A DNA stretch of 64,000 bases from Undaria pinnatifida (GCA_012845835.1 JABAKD010000020.1:17617444-17681443); one strand, 5' to 3'; counted from the first letter of the stretch, positions 9,677 through 20,600 are shown. The notes: generated by a model from the letters alone, not told the origin. Translations and numbers: made by a program.

Positions 9677-10422
9677 TACAACAGCTACAACAGCCTTGCA
9701 GCTTGGAAAAACCTCGTTCGGTACGCAGCAGTTGTACGTATTAGTAAAAAAGTAGCACGCTAGATTCGTGCGTTGCCCCTGCCAGCTTCTCGGCCTTCTG
9801 CACAAGTTTGTGAGGAAACTGCTGTCAAGGACTGACCTTGACTTTCCCTTTCGCCAGCGTCGAAGAACCTCGGTCCTCGGTACTCCTCCTCCTCCTCCTC
9901 CTGCTGTGGGTTAGACTCAGCGGCGGTGAGTCGCTTTATTGCTTGATGAGCACCTGCCTGGCTGTGGCACCGAACAACAGCAAGCAGATGTATTAAAACT
10001 CGCAGGTACGAACACAGCAGCAGCACAACAGCAGCAGCAGAGGGCATGCACGAAGCAAGTACCTGGTAGTAGTTAGTGTAAAACTACTGCTCGTAGTAAA
10101 TTACGGTATATAAATTCCCTGATCGACGGCTTGGAGCTCTATGCGCGGAATTTGTAAGGGCAGCCCGCAAGTTCCCGCCCCTTTGATTGCTATTGCTGTC
10201 CGCACCTGGTACGTACGACGTACTTGCCTTTTGCCGGCTGAGTTACATAGTACCAGTACCTATAAATAGTACAGGGTATTCTGCCGCGTGCTGCCGCCGT
10301 TGCCAAAAGCTAAAACTTACACAAGGAAGATAGATGGAGATTTTTTCAGGAAGATTTATTCGTGATTCCTTGCTCTCTTCGGAGTTGCGACGCTGTTCGT
10401 GTGGCGTGTTCGTCGTGCCCTG
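9677..10422. other. Unassigned interval with short simple repeats
   Basis: It contains a (TCC)n run at about 9885-9905 and CAG-rich stretches at 10010-10040. No gene was recognised. Confidence 0.5.
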
Positions 10423-10890
10423 TTGTACCAAGCTACACTGTTGTAGTTCCAAGAGGAGTCGCCTACCTATAGACACACAACAGCAATGCGCGCGATCGGA
10501 GTATCACACAGCTTTCAAAGATGAGTTTCGACAAAATCTTCGATCTCACAGCTGGATGGAGTGTATTTTATACCAGGTATACAATACACCCCCAGTAATA
10601 TGCGCGATCGGAGTATCACACACAGCTTGCAATGATGAGTTTCGACAAAATCTTCGATCTCACAGCTGGAGTTTATTTTTATTTATAATCCATATCATAC
10701 GTGTAAATGAAACGCAGATTTAATGTACCACACAGCTTGCAAATGTTGAGTTTCAACCATTCAATCGGTCATACTCACAGCTGACGTTTCTCAATTTTCT
10801 TTAGATCGAGACTCATCGTTGCAAGCTGTGTGATACTCCGATCGCGCGTATTACTGGGTGTGTCCTCATGAAGGATATAGGTAGCCTTCG
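10423..10890. repeat. R1 repeat modules, mixed orientation
   Basis: Two + strand 3' modules (GCGCGATCGGAGTATCACAC through CGATCTCACAGCTGG) lie at 10423-10565 and 10596-10680. A minus-strand module at about 10800-10890 gives the same words reversed. The copies are truncated and arranged head to tail and head to head. Confidence 0.65.
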
Positions 10891-10959
10891 ACACACGACG
10901 CGTATGAAGATACTTGGAAGTGTGGTGAGCTAAACCTTTATTTTTCCCCATCCGCCGGA

Positions 10960-11185
10960 GGATGAAGAAAAAAAAAAAGGGAGGCGACTCCACTTACTTG
11001 GAACTACTGCAGCAGTGTAGCTTGTACCAGGGGTCTATATACAACATGTTACACTCGATGAAAAATCGAAGTGGGATTGCTGCACCCTACGTATGCGCGA
11101 TGAAGATTGAAGGCAAGAACCGGGGTGGAGAAGGGACGACACCTCTGACCATGGCTTGTCCAGAAGCTGGAAAGTAGAAGAAGTA
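10960..11185 (+). repeat. SINE-C 3' body
   Basis: The run from ACTCGATGAAAAATCGA through GGCAAGAACCGGGG to TTGTCCAGAAGCTGGAAAG matches the 3' body of SINE-C at 15210-15350. The tRNA-like head is absent. Confidence 0.6.
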
Positions 11186-11309
11186 AGTAAGTGTGCAAAA
11201 AAAACAAAAAACGTCAACTGTGAGTACGACCGATTGAATAGTTGAAACTCAACTTTGCAAAATGCTTCGTGGTACATATACAATGGTACATTATTAGATC
11301 TGTGTTTCA

Positions 11310-11800
11310 TTTTATGAAAATATTTCAAGGACGTCAGCCGTGAGTTCTATTAATACGAATTTCGGGTCATTTTTTTTCTTTTTTTAATCCTCCGGCGGAT
11401 GGGGAAAAATAAAGCTTTAGCTCACCACACTTACACGTATTTTCATACGCGTCGTGTGTCAATAGTCATCTTTGCAAGCTGCGTTGTTTGTACTTGTAAT
11501 ATACTATGTGCGTGAGTTTTGCATGATGGGAGGGGTCATATTGTTTTGTTAAAAAAACAAACACATATAGTCTATATACGAGTATGTACATATTTATTTA
11601 TAAGAATATTTCAAGGACGTCAGCGGTGAGTTCGACTAATTTCTGGTCAATATTTACCTTTGCAAGCTGCGTTGTTGGTACTTGTAATATACTACATGGG
11701 TGACTTTTTATTAGGAGGGGTCCTATTTCTTGTTCACTATAATGGTAGACTAAGTGTTGGTATTTTTACTTTAGGTGGGGAATATATCGTGTGTGTGAAA
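11310..11800 (+). repeat. R2 repeat copies
   Basis: Two partial copies start with ATTTCAAGGACGTCAGC (about 11320 and 11608) and continue to GCAAGCTGCGTTGTT and TACTTGTAATATACTA. The first is interrupted at about 11365-11460 by AT-rich sequence carrying the word TCCTCCGGCGGATGGGG, also seen at 10945 and 58040. Confidence 0.6.
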
Positions 11801-11859
11801 AAAATGAGAAACGTCAACTGTGAGTACGACCGATTGAATGGTTGAAATTCTATAATTTT

Positions 11860-12690
11860 GTCCCCCTCACAAACGGGTTTTATAGTTTCCGCGCACAGAC
11901 TAACTAACATCACCCTGTTGAACCTAATAGCTACACTGTAGTTGCAAGGGGAGTCGCCGACCTATATCCTTCGTCTAATGAGGACACACAACTTATTATA
12001 AAAATTAAAATACACTCCAGCTGTGAGATCGAAGATTTTGTCGAAACTCATATTTGCAAGCTGTGTGTATTTGTTGAGGTATTAGTGGGGTATTAGTCCG
12101 TTTGATCACTCGCCAAAGGTTAACTAATAGCTTACCCAAACGAAGACTTACAGCACTTTTTCCCCCCGGAAACGGCGGGTTAGCAGGTCGGCCGGATACA
12201 CGGCGGGCCTGTCAATATCCAAGCCGTTTCATTTCCTGGACATACCGGGGAGAGTGTTTTTCAAGTTCGACATAGGGAAAATCTGAAAAAAAATTTATTG
12301 TGGATGGTGGGGATCGAACCCATGACCCAAAAACCCATGGTCCTGCCGAGGACGCCATTTGTTAAGGTATTAGTGGGGTATTAGTCTAGTCCGTTTGACC
12401 ACTTGCCAAAGGTTAACCAAAACCTTACCCAAACTAAGCCTTATAACATGATACTCCGATCGCGCGTATTACGGGTTGTGTGTCCTCATCAATGATATAG
12501 GTCGCGACTCCCCTTGGAACTACAGTGTAGCTTATCAGGGTCAACAGGGTGATGTTATTCAGTCTGTGCGCGGAAACTATAAAACCCGTTTTTGAGGGGG
12601 ACAAAATCTGACAGCTGTGGAAGGAAATGCATCAGTTTATCAAGTGTATCCTGTAAGTCGTACGACCGGTGAGGGGAGGGCGGTCATCTC
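11860..12690. repeat. R1 repeats, + and - copies, split by a SINE
   Basis: The + strand 5' module (TTTTGTCCCCCTCACAAACG through GGAGTCGCCGACCTATATCC) is at 11860-12000. A fuller minus-strand copy starts at 12003 and continues at 12450-12690, separated by a SINE-A insertion. Joining the flanks restores the usual CTGTGTGTGATACTCC of other R1 copies, which proves the order of events. Confidence 0.7.
12069..12449 (-). mobile_element. SINE-A, tRNA-derived, inserted in R1
   Basis: On the minus strand the element has an A-box-like TTGGCAAGTGGTCAAACGGA and a B-box-like GGTTCGATCCCCACC. A body of about 150 bases follows, with GTTCGACATAGGG and the stretch that is GCCGTTTCATTTCCTGG on the + strand. 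Long-variable-arm (Leu/Ser type) tRNA ancestry is likely. The insert is bracketed by an ~85-base direct repeat (TTGTTNAGGTATTAGTGGGG through CTTACCCAAAC), so it is either a dimer or a terminal-repeat element. Other copies lie at 16690, 18249 and 19755. Confidence 0.7.
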
Positions 12691-13424
12691 GCTCAAGGAG
12701 GACCTCAATCACAACAGCAACAACAACAGCAACAACCCGCCCGACCTTTTTTATGTCATACCCCATAGCACCCGACCAACAACAGAACACCGGTACGACA
12801 AGGAAGGGACACAGTCCATAGCCAACAAACTACTTCCCCAGTGGGCATTGATGCTGTGTGCTGGTGCCTGAGGCATTGCATATACCAGTTCATCCAACAC
12901 ACCCCCATTCTTGCTGGGGGGACCTCGTGTACTGAGGAGTGTTCTAACTGTTGAACTATGACGGCGCAGTTGGAGAAACTAAAGGAGATGATAAGGCTCG
13001 GAGACAGGGCGAAGAACAGAAGCACTGGGGCAGATGAAAAAAAGTGACACAGGGTGCGAGGACGCGCACAGCTGTACCTGGTAGCTTCGTAGCTCGAGCC
13101 AAGGGCAAGCCACCAGAATATTCCAGGAATCTGCGGTCTGCGGTGGAAGTCTAGAAGGTGAGACAAGGATGAGCCAATCTCCTGAATGTTCCCCAGGAAC
13201 AGCTCCCGGAATGATGATGGGGGGGGGTTCGACAGAGGTTTCGACAGATACAGCGGGCGTGTTGGTACCGGGGATATGGTATCCACATATGCAAGACAAA
13301 TGTCACACCAGCTGGCGCCAGCAGGAAGTCCTTATACAGTAGTCTACTTTCTTTTATTTCTTGCCCTTTTTACGATTATTTTCGGTTTCGAAGCTCAACA
13401 TCAACAACATATATACCTCCCCGC
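12691..13424. other. Unassigned interval
   Basis: It has an (AAC)-rich patch at about 12710-12735. No gene family was recognised in either strand. Confidence 0.45.
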
Positions 13425-14450
13425 CCCCCGCCCCCTCCCAGACCCCTCTTGTTCAAACCCAGGCCCCCACGCCCTTAAAAACTCCGCCCTCCCCTCACCA
13501 GTTATACGACTTACAGGATACACTTGATAAACTGATGCATTTCCTTCCACACACAGCTGTCAGATTTTGTCCCCCTCAAAAACGGGTTTTATAGTTTCCG
13601 CGCACAGACTGACTAACATCACCCTGGTGACCCTGGTACAAGCTAGACTGCTGTAGTTCCAAGGGGAGTCGCCGACCTATATCCTTAATGAGCACACACA
13701 CCCAGTGATACGCGCGATCGGAGTATCACACACAGCTTGCAAATATTAGTTTCGACAACGTCTTCGATCTCACATCTGGAGTGTATTTTTATTTTTATAT
13801 ATGCATATATCGTACTTGTACCAGGTTCTGGTATATATTAGCCGTCACATTTATCCCCTCAAAATAATGTATAGTTTCCACGAACAGATTGAGCTGCCCC
13901 ACACGCCCCACCCCCGCCCCAACCCCCCCCCCCTATGATAAACTGGTGCCTTTAATTTATTTTTTTTACCGTCAGATTTATCCCCTTAAAAGGATTTATA
14001 GCTTCCACGCACAAATTGCCCCCCCCCCCGCCCCCCCCCCCCGCCCCCCAGTCCCCCCCCCCCCCAGTCCCCCCCCCCCCCCCCTTCCCCCCCCCCTCCA
14101 ACCCCGCTCGCTTTTGATCAAAACCAGGCCCCCACGTCCTTCAAATCTCCGCCCCCCCCTCACCGGTTATTCGACTTACAGGATTCACTTGATAAACGGA
14201 TACATTTCCCTCCACAGCTGTCAGATTTTGTCCCCCTCAGAAACGGGTTTTATAGTTTCCGCGCACAGACTGACTAACATCACCCTGCTGACCCTGATAG
14301 CTACACTGTAGTTGTAAGGGGAGTCGCCGACCTATATCCTTAATGAGGACACACAACCCGTAATACGCGCGATCGGAGTATCACACACAGCTTGCAAAGA
14401 TGAGTTTCGACGAAATCTTCGATCTCACAGCTGGAGTGTATTTTCATGTT
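13425..14450 (+). repeat. Three successive R1 copies with C-tracts
   Basis: Full modules lie at 13425-13800 and 14095-14450: a C-rich leader, CACCGGTTAT, ACAGCTGTCAGATTTTGTCC, TTTATAGTTTCCGCGCACAG, GGGGAGTCGCCGACCTATAT, CGCGATCGGAGTATCACAC and CTCACAGCTGGAGTGTATTT. Between them (13838-14094) sit diverged copies of just the GTCAGATTTATCCCC module, followed by long C runs at 14010-14100. R1 is non-coding and its mobilisation mechanism is unknown. Confidence 0.7.
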
Positions 14451-14485
14451 TTATAATACTAGTCACCAACCTGTGAGCTATAGCC

Positions 14486-14905
14486 CGGTCGCCTCGGTGG
14501 CGTATCAGGTTATCGTCGAGCCTGTTGGTTATATAGCACTACCCACTGGCCCACGCAGTCACGTGACTACGTGGGCCAGTGGGCGCTATGTGATTGCGTG
14601 GGCCAGTGGGTAGTGCTATATATAACCAACAGAAGATATGTGTGCGAGTCCGTCATTGACTCTCACCGACTTCGTAACAGGGACCTCCGGGGCTATCCCC
14701 TCGCCACGCACTACCGTAGTACTCAGGAGTAAACTATCATAACCATTCACATCCCCAGCGCGCACGCTCGCTAAGACGTCATTTCCTTTTTTCTGTTGCC
14801 GGAAAATAAAAATATGAAGTCGGTGGGATTCGAACCCACGACATATCTTTCGATCCCGCGACGTATATTTTGTTGGTTATATAGCACTACCCACTGTTGG
14901 GTAGT
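14486..14905. mobile_element. Palindromic element with tRNA-like inverted ends
   Basis: 14523-14632 is an imperfect palindrome starting TGTTGGTTATATAGCACTAC and ending in its complement. The head AGTGGGTAGTGCTATATA then runs into CTCACCGACTTCG at 14660. At 14815-14905 the same head plus T-arm occurs inverted, with GTGGGATTCGAACCCAC. The ~300-base segment 14600-14905 is thus bounded by two inverted tRNA-like sequences. Related pieces are at 29420-29890. The part 14486-14522 resembles a SINE-C head. Confidence 0.55.
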
Positions 14906-15360
14906 GCTAAAATACCAACAGAGCCCGGCATAGGTCAGTTTCGCGAGTTCGAGCCCCCCCGAGTGCATACTCGTATAAATTCGTGGGGATTTTTTCTTGT
15001 GCACAAATTGACTTGCGGAAAGCGCGAGAGCGTGAGTTAGCAAAACTCACATGACTGCGTGGGCCAGTGGGTAGTGCTATATAACCAACAGAGCCTGGTA
15101 TAAGTCAGTTTCGCGAGTTCGAGCCCCCCCGAGTACATACTTGCATAAATTCGTGGGGACTTTTTCTTGTGCACAAATTGACTTGCGGAAAGCGCGAGAG
15201 CTTGAGTTAGCAAAACTCGATGAAAAATCGACGAGCAGTGGGATTGCTGAACCCTATGCGCGATAAACTTGAAGGCAAGAACCGGGGGGGGAGAAGGGGC
15301 GACACCTGTGACCACGGCTTGTCCAGAAGAAGCTGGAAAGTAAAAGTGTGCAAGAAAAAA
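14906..15360 (+). mobile_element. Two SINE-C copies in tandem
   Basis: Both copies have CAGTTTCGCGAGTTCGAGCC (a B-box core) followed by ATTCGTGGGGA and ACAAATTGACTTGCGGAAAG. The first (14920-15047) stops after the GTTAGCAAAACTC block. The second (15086-15360) continues through a 3' body with GGCAAGAACCGGGG and GTCCAGAAG. Upstream of each B box lies the AACCAACAG end of the tRNA-like palindrome, so the promoter head here looks hybrid. A full minus-strand copy is at 30536-30842. Confidence 0.65.
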
Positions 15361-15363
15361 ACT

Positions 15364-15725
15364 TCACGAAGGTTGTTGTTGTTGTTATTGTTGTTGTTCT
15401 CACATAATCAAGTCCGCGGTCGCAGGGCAGGCTCCAGTCACTCTGGAGCTGAGGAATACCCCAGGGAAAAAATACAAACAAACCAAAGGTGGTACACGAA
15501 TATATCACAGCTGACGCAATTCATGCCTCCGCCAGAAGCATACAAAAAGTGAAATCGGAAGTCAGCCTGCCATGTGCCAGGTCCATACTGGTGCATACGT
15601 CTCACTGCTCGCGCCTGGAAAACCGACTATACCGCTTGCCACTCAAGAAAGAGTACCACGTGTATATTACACGTAGTACCTATCACTACGCATACGCACG
15701 TCAGACGCAAGTCGATTGGAATGAA
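15364..15725 (+). repeat. R3 repeat copy
   Basis: It starts with (GTT)n then CTCACATAATCAAGTCCG and continues through GACGCAATTCATGCCTCC, CCATGTGCCAGGTCCATAC and AAAACCGACTATACCGCTTG. A copy about 85-90% identical by eye lies at 61600-61945 on the same strand. No open frame is conserved between them. Confidence 0.7.
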
Positions 15726-15897
15726 GAAACAAAGAAAGAAAAAAGAAACAAATTAAAGAAGAGAAGAGAAAAGGAAGGAAAGAAAATAAAAGAAAGCGAA
15801 AAATTAAAGGAAAAAAGAGAAAAAACAAAGCAAGAAAAGTCCAGACAAGAAGAGGAAGCAAGGAAAGGACAAGGGAAACAAGAAAAAAAAACGTCAT
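15718..15897 (+). repeat. Purine-rich low-complexity tract (GAAA-type)
   Basis: About 180 bases are almost pure A and G on the + strand. The Lys/Glu-rich translation is compositional and not evidence of a gene. Confidence 0.8.
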
Positions 15898-16059
15898 ACT
15901 AGCAGACCCTAGGAACTGACTAAAGACGGCATTGGGCTCATAGAGGGTATCAAGCGCATCAATGGCACTGGGGAGAGAACGCAACAAGGCGAGGAAGTCA
16001 GGGCGCCCTTACGCTAAGTTGTGACGGCGGCCATTGGAAGGCCCACAAATTTCAAGACG

Positions 16060-16535
16060 ATGATGGCCAGACCCAGACTTCAGTCTCTTGGGCAGGACGC
16101 CCCCTCTCCCCCCCCCCCTCCCTTCCCCCTTCCCCCGGCTGTTTAGAAATGCCGACGGTGGATGGCGCTGCCGTGGCCTTTGCGTGTCGCTCTGCAGCTT
16201 TGCGTCTCTCCGTCTCATGCCATTCCGCATAAACAACGTCGGCTCCCTCCTCTACCCGTCGAAACCATGCCGGCCTTTTGTGCAGCCTTTCGCCACCCTT
16301 CGAATTTTATTCCAAAGACCGACATAACCTCCTTCAGATGCACCAACCAGTCCTTCTCTTGCCCCCCTGAGTAGCCCTTACCCCCAACAAGCTCCCCAAA
16401 CATCACCCTCTATGGCAGACGCTCCTCCCCCATACGACGAATCCCGCAAACAATATCCTCCGTTCGCGCGCTATCGCCTCTATGCTCGCGGAATCTGTCT
16501 GGGCAAGCGCGTCGGCGTACGATAGGGTGTGGTAT
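16060..16535 (-). pseudogene. LINE ORF2 C-terminal fragment, second LINE family
   Basis: Read on the minus strand, pieces include ALAQTDSASIEAIARERRIL then FAGFVVWG, followed in another frame by RVMFGELVGGKGYSGGQEKD and GWRKAAQKAG. This order (a short RR-x-L-F-A-G helix, then KR-x-MFGEL, GGQEKDW and GW-x-x-A-x-x-AG) is a block I recognise from the C-terminal part of LINE-type RT ORFs in algae and protists. The frame is broken at least once and no RT core is present. The 3' side (15900-16060) is probably its UTR. Confidence 0.6.
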
Positions 16536-16640
16536 GCACACCCCGTAACACGCGCGATCGAAGTATCACATGCAGCTTGCAAAGCTAAGTTTTGATGTTT
16601 GAAAAAATCCTTCGTGGTCGATCTCACAGCTGAATGAAGT
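16536..16640 (+). repeat. R1 3' module
   Basis: ACGCGCGATCGAAGTATCAC through GATCTCACAGCTGAA matches the R1 3' end. It abuts the LINE fragment. Confidence 0.6.
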
Positions 16641-16689
16641 GTGTTTTTCCTTTCTCTAAATATAGTTATTATACGAGGTATTTTTATTC

Positions 16690-16935
16690 AGGAATTATTA
16701 GAGGGCATATTAGTGGTTCGTTTGACCACCCATTCATTGGTAAATGGTTTGCCCATTGCCCAAGCCTTATAATCATAACACTCCCCCCCCCCTACGAAAG
16801 AGCGGGACAGCAGGTCGGTCGGATATACGGGCGGACGTGTCAATATCCCCAGGCCGTTCCATTCCTGGCGATACCCGGGAGAGTATTTTTTATTTTTCAA
16901 TATCGACACATTATTGGGGAAAGTCGTAAAAAAAG
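16690..16935 (-). mobile_element. SINE-A fragment
   Basis: It contains the body words GGTCGGTCGGATATACGGG and CGGACGTGTCAATATCC and the head words TTAGTGGTTCGTTTGACCAC. Divergence is higher than in the other copies, and the tRNA B-box end is missing. Confidence 0.6.
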
Positions 16936-16939
16936 TATT

Positions 16940-18070
16940 CTCGCGCGGTACGTGAGATCAGAGATCAGAGATCAGGGGTTTTGTTACGGCTGACGGGGCA
17001 GGAGGTCGGCGAGTTGAAAGGAGAAAAATTGAGAGCAATCCCCACCACAACAACAACTGCTTTGACCAGCCAAGGGCACACGAAAAATATTTTCCGAGAC
17101 CCACACACTCCCCTTTTTTCATTTTGGTGGGCCGGTTGAGGTTGGGGAGGGGGGGGGGGTTGGTTGTATACTAATTCCTATTTAAACAACGAGTCAACAG
17201 TAATTCCTCTGCATGAAAAGTTACCTGGCCTAAACTTGGTACGAAACCAAGCCACTTCATCATTGATCATAGTCAGATATAACAGAAACAGCCGAGGGTT
17301 TTGGACCGCTGACGTGTGGAACAGGCGAACAAAATAATCGCCTGTGATTGAACCTGATCCGAAAATCTGGCAGCCTCGGCACCTTAGGTCGGGCAGGTGA
17401 CTCGAGCTCAGTATACAACGAGTCTCTGCTTTGAAAGCCAGAGGAGCTACAAGCTACTCCCACTGCAGACCAGAAGTTAAGCGTAGTTATTATTATTGTT
17501 ACAAGGGTTTTGCGGCTGACGCCGCCCGCTCAATGAAGCGAACCCAAGGTCTTGGCATTGGCCGCCAGTGGCAGTAAACGTGAATTGTCATTGTCCCATA
17601 ATTGTGTGATTATGATTTGATTTGCCTTCCGACAATATGCAGGGCATCCTTCATTCAGAAACAACGCTGTGAAACCTTATTCAAATATCTCGCTCCGTAT
17701 AGCGAAAGCACACACCTCTTATCCTTGTGAAAAAGGCAACGCCACAAAGCCATTGCCACAGCCCATATGCACGTAACAAAGAAACGTTCCCGCCTCGCAC
17801 CAAACAATTGTAACACACCAACACCGGTTAGACGGGAGCCATATAAATAATCGCACCGTTAACCTTTTGAGATGACTTGACGCCTCATCTAAACTAGAAA
17901 AAGGGAGGGCGAGATGAGAGTGGTGTGAGGATAATAAATGGGATGAAGAAAAACAAAAAATGGTCAAACGTTGTGCAGTAGAAGAATAGTTTGCAGTGTT
18001 GTATGCTTTGTATAATACTGTTTGATGAGGCTTATCGGAATATCGGAACTCACTGTTCTATGTACTCCAC
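16940..18070. other. Unassigned interval
   Basis: No gene or shared repeat was recognised. It holds a G run at about 17150 and short frames without motifs. Confidence 0.5.
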
Positions 18071-18084
18071 TTGGTAGTGTATGA

Positions 18085-18255
18085 GGATCAACTGCTGAGA
18101 GCGCCTAGCAGCGTGGGTAGGTACAATTCCACGCGAGTCGACGAGGGAAGAAAATGCCGAGTTATTCTCGCGATAAAAATGAAGGCACGTACCGTAGTGG
18201 GGAGGGGGGAGGAGGGCCCGGTATGTGACCTCGGATATGGGTTACTACTGGGAGG
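18085..18255 (+). mobile_element. SINE-B 3' body fragment
   Basis: The stretch CTGAGAGCGCCTAGCAGCG, GTCGACGAGGGAAGAAAATG, CTCGCGATAAAAATGAAGGC and CCGTAGTGGGGAGGGG is the SINE-B body seen complete at 21530-21840. The tRNA head is absent. Confidence 0.65.
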
Positions 18256-18975
18256 GAGGGTGTTAAGGAATTAGTGGGGCATTAGTCCGTTCGACCACTT
18301 GGAAAATATTAACCAATTGCTTACCCAACTAAAGCCTTATAACACTATCCCTCCCTGAAACGGCGGGATAACAGGTCGGACGGATATACGGGCGCACGTG
18401 TCAATATCCAAGCCGTTTCATTTCCTGGGTATACCGGGGACAGTATTTTTCAAGTTCGGCATGGGGAAAGTCGTAAAAAAAATTCATTGTGGATGGTGGG
18501 ATTCGAACCCATACATTTTCGAAGTGGTCAAACGGACTAATACTCTTCTAATTCCTTAACAAATGGCGTCGTCGACAAACTATGGGTTTTTTGGGTCGTG
18601 GGTTCGAGTCCCACCATCCACTATAATAAACTTTTTCAGGCTTTCCCCATCCATGTCGAACTTGAAAAACACTCTCCCCGGTATCCCTAGTAAATGAAAC
18701 CGCTTGGACATTGATACGTCCGCCCGTATTTCCGGCCGAACTGCTATCCCGCCGTTCCAGGGGGGGAGTGTTATAAGGTTTAGTTTAGGTAAGCAAGTGG
18801 TTAACCTAAGACTTAGTTTAGGTAAGCAAGTGGTTAACCTTTTGCAAGTGGTCAATGAATTGAAAACCCATTGTGATTTCACGCGCCGGTTCACGACGCT
18901 ATTTGCGGAGGAATTATTGGGGTATTAGTCGTTTGACCACTTGCAAAAGGTTAACCAATTGCTTACCCACACTAT
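18249..18975. mobile_element. Two SINE-A copies joined tail to tail, plus a head fragment
   Basis: A minus-strand copy (18249-18512) ends at its B box and meets a + strand copy (18513-18850) that reads GTGGTCAAACGGACTAATAC, then GGGTTCGAGTCCCACCATCC, then the body. A short minus-strand head piece follows at 18915-18975. Inside the + copy, AGTTTAGGTAAGCAAGTGGT is duplicated at 18783 and 18813. The + strand B box is an excellent match to the RNA polymerase III consensus. Confidence 0.7.
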
Positions 18976-19754
18976 ATTAGAGATGCTAGATGTCAGTAAC
19001 AATCATGTCGTTACTTGATAACACCTAAATGTCATCTGGTATACATTGCGAGTTGTTCGTACAAGAGACAGTTACAATAAGTCTGTTAGATGTCGTTTAT
19101 CGATACGGTATTTAGCATGCAGAAGTCTCAGCAGTAATAACTTGGATATATTATGCACAGCAGTTTCATAGTCAATGATATCCATAAGCTGGTACATGTA
19201 GTGCGTACAAGCAATGCGGTGTAACTAATACGAAAAATAGTGCGGCGCAATAACGTACGGTTAGCAACATTCATTAAATATGATTTTAGGTTGACTGTCG
19301 GGACGTTGACGTAGCTAAGCTCCCAGAAGCAAACCTCAGGGAACGTTGCCAAAGATACGGTAGACCACGAGCAAGCCCCAGGAAACGTTGCTGCAGGTAG
19401 ATCAGACAACATCCCGTAGAGTACATCTGTCCGTAGCATAGACATTGTGCCGTCTCTATCAAGTGATGGTCAGACCCACCTCGATCACTCCTTTTTGCTC
19501 ACCATAACTGCTCTCAGCTGCTTAGCAAATTAATCATCAATCAACATATCGGCTTGGGGTGACCGACCAACATCATCATCTTCTATTCTGTATTTGGAGC
19601 TCTGCTCTTACAGGCTCACCTAAGCGTGGCCTTCGTTTGCCTCAAATAATATAGATAGGCTGTGTGTCTTCATCGGGTCATCCGAAAGCGAGCCTACGAG
19701 CGTAAACCAGCCAAGAGCTGATACACGCCACGTGCCATCCCATATATGAGGGTT
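18976..19754. other. Unassigned AT-rich interval
   Basis: A 105-codon minus-strand frame at 19128-19445 has no recognisable family and contains no conserved motif. I do not call it a gene. No repeat sharing was found. Confidence 0.45.
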
Positions 19755-20075
19755 TGACTAACTAAGCCTTGTAACACTCTTCCCCCCTGAAACGGCGGGA
19801 TAGCAGGTCGGCCGGATTTACGGGCGGACCTGTAAATATCCAAACGGTTTCATTTCCTGGGTATACCGGGGAGAGTGTTTTTCATGTTTGACATGTTTTG
19901 CGGAAATTCGTTAAAGTTTATTATTATTGTGGATGGTGGGATTCAAACCCACGACCCAAAAACCCATGATCTGTCGACGACGCCATTTGTTGAGGAACTA
20001 GTGGGGTATTAGTCCGTTTGACCACTTGCAAAAGGATAACCGATTGCTTACCCAAACTAAGCCTCATAACAAGGG
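19755..20075 (-). mobile_element. SINE-A copy
   Basis: It shows the full body (CGGCGGGATAGCAGGTCGGC and ATTTCCTGGGTATACCGGGG), a tRNA-like 3' box (ATGGTGGGATTCAAACCCAC on the + strand) and the head at the right end. The left end repeats only AACTAAGCCTTGTAACACTC of the direct-repeat unit seen around the 12.07-kb copy. Confidence 0.7.
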
Positions 20076-20269
20076 CGACAGAGTAGTGCGAGGATAATAT
20101 TTGGGATGAAGAGGAAAAAAAAGGTTGAATATGGTGCAGTAGAATTAGACTATGCTCCCTCCCAGTATTGTTTGGTTCGTGTGCCGGTAATACTGTTCGG
20201 GGAGAGGCTTATCGAAATATCGGAACCCATCGTTCCACTGCTGCTGATGAAGTACCTGGTTTAGAGATC

Positions 20270-20600
20270 GTATATTGATATTTCGTCGAACTCATCTTTG
20301 CAAGCTGTGTTTGATACTCCGATGGCGCGTATTACTGGGTGTGTGTCTTCATTAGGGATATAGGTTGGCGACTCCCCTTTGAACTAGCTTGTACCAGGGT
20401 CAACAGAGTGATGTTACTCAATCTGTGCACGGAAACTATAAAACTCGTTTTCAAAATATGACGGATGAGTGCATCAGTTTATCGTGTATATCCTGTAAGT
20501 CGTATAACCGGTGAAGGTCGGGGTTTCTAAGGGGGAGGGGGGCGGGGAATTGAAAAGGGTGGAAGGGGGCGAGGGGGATTTCCAACATTTGTAGGTCGCA
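20270..20600 (-). repeat. R1 copy with adjoining G-rich segment
   Basis: ACTCATCTTTGCAAGCTGTG, GATACTCCGATGGCGCG, AGGTTGGCGACTCCCCTTTG and CGGAAACTATAAAACTCG give R1 in reverse. It is followed by GGTGAAGGTCGGGG and a G-rich stretch, the same neighbour as at 48300-48600. Confidence 0.65.

Noticed and set aside
12300-12370. Possible functional tRNA-Leu/Ser on the minus strand
   Set aside because: The same tRNA-like sequence recurs in several SINE-A copies with the same downstream body and no paired acceptor stem.
15489-15902. Lys/Glu-rich 137-codon frame
   Set aside because: Its C-terminal half is a GAAA-type low-complexity tract and its N-terminal half is the R3 repeat.
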